Below are positions 4,533 through 5,395 of a DNA stretch of 5,395 nt, one piece after another. The position numbers and the translations under genes were made by a program. Every line of letters starts with the position of its first letter. Position 1 is the first letter of the stretch. Source of the stretch: Prevotellaceae bacterium. Lineage in GTDB: Bacteria > Bacteroidota > Bacteroidia > Bacteroidales > UBA932. The notes beneath the pieces were generated by a model. That model did not search any database. It had not been told where the DNA came from and worked only from the letters and a program-made list of their open reading frames with translations. Where the stretch lies: positions 1 through 5,395 of the forward strand of contig JAITMY010000166.1 in assembly GCA_031290755.1 (NCBI GenBank). Reading direction: 5' to 3'.

Positions 4533-5395
4533 TTACTGCTTCACCACCTTCGCCGCCTTGTTGCCCACCTTAATTATGTACGCCCCTTCCGCGTGCTGGC
4601 TCAGGTCGATTACCGCCTCGCGGGTGCGCAAAACAAGCCCGCCGCCGAGGGTGTACACCTCTGCCTCCGCACCGGTGGGGTTGTCAATGTACACAAGGCC
4701 GGTGGTGGGGTTGGGGTAGATTTGTAGAGACGTTGCGCGCAACGTCTCTACGGCGGTGGCGCTGCTGCCGTTCTGACAAGCATTTAATAGCATTTCCAGC
4801 TCAGCAATGCGAGCATTCAGCGAACTGATGCTGTCGGCGTTGCTGTCAATGGTTACGGTGTCGCGAATGGTGGTGGTGATGGTATCGCGAATGGTGCTTG
4901 TAACGGTATCGCGCACGGTTACGGTTACAGTGTCGTGAGTGGTGCTTGTAACAGTGTCGCGCACGGTTACGGTTACGGTGTCGCGAATGGTGCTTGTAAC
5001 TGTATCGCGCACGGTTACGGTTACAGTGTCGTGCGTGCCTTGCGCCGCTTGCAGTGCATTGTGCAAGCGCACGGTGTCGTCAACCAAAGCGGTAATGTTG
5101 CCGTTGGCGGTGGCCAATTGCTGCTGCAATTGTGCTACTATGTCGATCGCTTCTGCCGCAACGTCAAGGCTAATGGTGTCGGTTACCGTGGGGGTGGCAA
5201 CCACCTGTGCGACCACCTTCTTTATCACCTCAGCCGTTCCGGCATTAAACGTTACCTTGTGGTTGTCGTTTGGATCCGGCGTCAGCGTGGCGTCCGTGGC
5301 GCCGAGCAGCGACCACGTAATAGCTTGGTCAGCGGTAGCCGGAAGGACGGTGGCGGTGAGGAGGGTGCTACTGCCCGGAGGCAACACCGGCTCTG
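4533..5395 (-). CDS. Secreted repeat protein with T9SS type A C-terminal sorting domain, 5'-truncated by window edge
   Basis: The 3' part of a larger gene; the frame stays open to the right edge, and the GTG at 5387 is an internal Val (preceding codons read Glu-Pro). Numbering from that Val over 284 residues: 1-75 resembles the end of a bacterial Ig-like (Big_2) domain, with VLPATADQAITWS; 80-118 is Gln/Ala-rich and heptad-like, possibly a coiled coil; 119-180 is a tandem array of 8-residue DTVTxTxR units; 182-206 is a second heptad-like stretch (SSLNARIAELEMLLNACQN); 213-221 (VETLRATSL) is encoded by a palindromic repeat; 222-284 is a type IX secretion sorting domain, with LQIYPNPTTG, VYTLGGGLVLR, IDLSQHAEGAYIIKVG and the terminal KVVKQ. 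Known proteins with this domain are exported by the Por/T9SS machinery, the domain is cleaved and the product is usually anchored to the cell surface. The N-terminal signal peptide lies outside the window. The binding target or enzymatic activity is unknown; adhesin or stalk-like surface protein is a guess. Confidence 0.88.
   Translation of the reverse strand, partial: EPVLPPGSSTLLTATVLPATADQAITWSLLGATDATLTPDPNDNHKVTFNAGTAEVIKKVVAQVVATPTVTDTISLDVAAEAIDIVAQLQQQLATANGNITALVDDTVRLHNALQAAQGTHDTVTVTVRDTVTSTIRDTVTVTVRDTVTSTTHDTVTVTVRDTVTSTIRDTITTTIRDTVTIDSNADSISSLNARIAELEMLLNACQNGSSATAVETLRATSLQIYPNPTTGLVYIDNPTGAEAEVYTLGGGLVLRTREAVIDLSQHAEGAYIIKVGNKAAKVVKQ
4724..4751. repeat. Perfect 28-bp palindrome inside the T9SS-sorted protein gene
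   Basis: Arms GTAGAGACGTTGCG (4724-4737) and CGCAACGTCTCTAC (4738-4751) are perfect reverse complements with no spacer. The wording GTAGAGACG...CGTCTCTAC is that of short palindromic repeats I associate with intergenic regions of Bacteroidota and cyanobacteria. Here it is translated in frame as VETLRATSL in the linker directly before the sorting domain. Confidence 0.85.
4858..5025 (-). repeat. 24-bp tandem repeat array (7 full units) encoding DTVTxTxR
   Basis: Seven consecutive 24-base units start at 4858, 4882, 4906, 4930, 4954, 4978 and 5002, with degenerate partial units on both sides. From 4882 two versions alternate, one encoding DTVTSTIR-type and one encoding DTVTVTVR, so the larger period is 48 bases. 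Units 4906-4929 and 5002-5025 are identical, which points to recent duplication. The array codes a Thr/Val-rich, probably beta-forming or extended segment with charged Arg/Asp at each boundary. Confidence 0.9.

Noticed and set aside
4463..4573. Small + strand frame MKISGLRSLVALMLGAG... of 36 codons, preceded by AGGAGG 8 bases upstream
   Set aside because: The Shine-Dalgarno look is attractive, but Bacteroidota genes rarely depend on it, no TTTG/TAnnTTTG promoter precedes it, it reads through the GC-rich inverted repeat, and it ends antisense inside the secreted-protein gene with a Pro/Cys-rich tail.
4858..5025. Regular 24-bp repeats as a CRISPR array
   Set aside because: There are no spacers between units, the period is a multiple of three, and the whole array is in frame within a recognisable secreted protein.

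Overview
The window looks like a chromosomal segment of a fairly GC-rich Bacteroidota bacterium, probably Bacteroidales-like. The evidence is the long 309-residue NusB, the gene order nusB–yajC–ybbR-like–coaE, two near-perfect Bacteroidota-type promoters (TTTG, 19-21 bases, TAnnTTTG), and a secreted protein ending in a type IX secretion (Por) C-terminal sorting domain. No rRNA, tRNA or CRISPR array was seen.

Left part (1-3520, all + strand) is housekeeping. It starts with the 3' two-thirds of lptB (LPS-export ATPase), which ends in an intrinsic terminator whose loop contains the stop codon. nusB (transcription antitermination) follows. yajC (Sec-associated membrane protein) then has its own promoter starting four bases after the nusB stop. 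A strong hairpin separates yajC from a YbbR/CdaR-like membrane-anchored protein gene, which overlaps coaE (dephospho-CoA kinase) at an ATGA junction.

Middle part (3597-4373, - strand) is a compact two-gene module that looks AT-richer than its flanks. A minimal nucleotidyltransferase (MNT, motif GS-X10-DxD) overlaps a HEPN-domain protein by 14 bases, with one clear Bacteroidota promoter upstream. It is the known MNT/HEPN pair architecture (MntA/HepT-like, probably toxin-antitoxin) and converges on coaE. The HEPN protein lacks the canonical R-X4-6-H RNase motif, so an RNase-toxin role is not assured.

Right part (4370-5395, - strand) is the 3' portion of a gene for a secreted, probably surface-attached, repeat protein: an Ig-like fragment, a heptad-like stretch, a 24-bp (8-residue) tandem repeat array of DTVTxTxR units, a second short heptad-like stretch, then a T9SS sorting domain. 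A perfect 28-bp palindrome resembling a dispersed intergenic repeat is translated in frame exactly at the linker before the sorting domain; this is the most unusual feature here. A GC-rich hairpin, a possible gene relic and a terminator hairpin fill the space between this gene and the MNT/HEPN module.

No clearly undescribed system is visible. The best candidates for a second look are the in-frame palindrome plus tandem repeat architecture of the secreted protein, and the atypical HEPN/MNT module.
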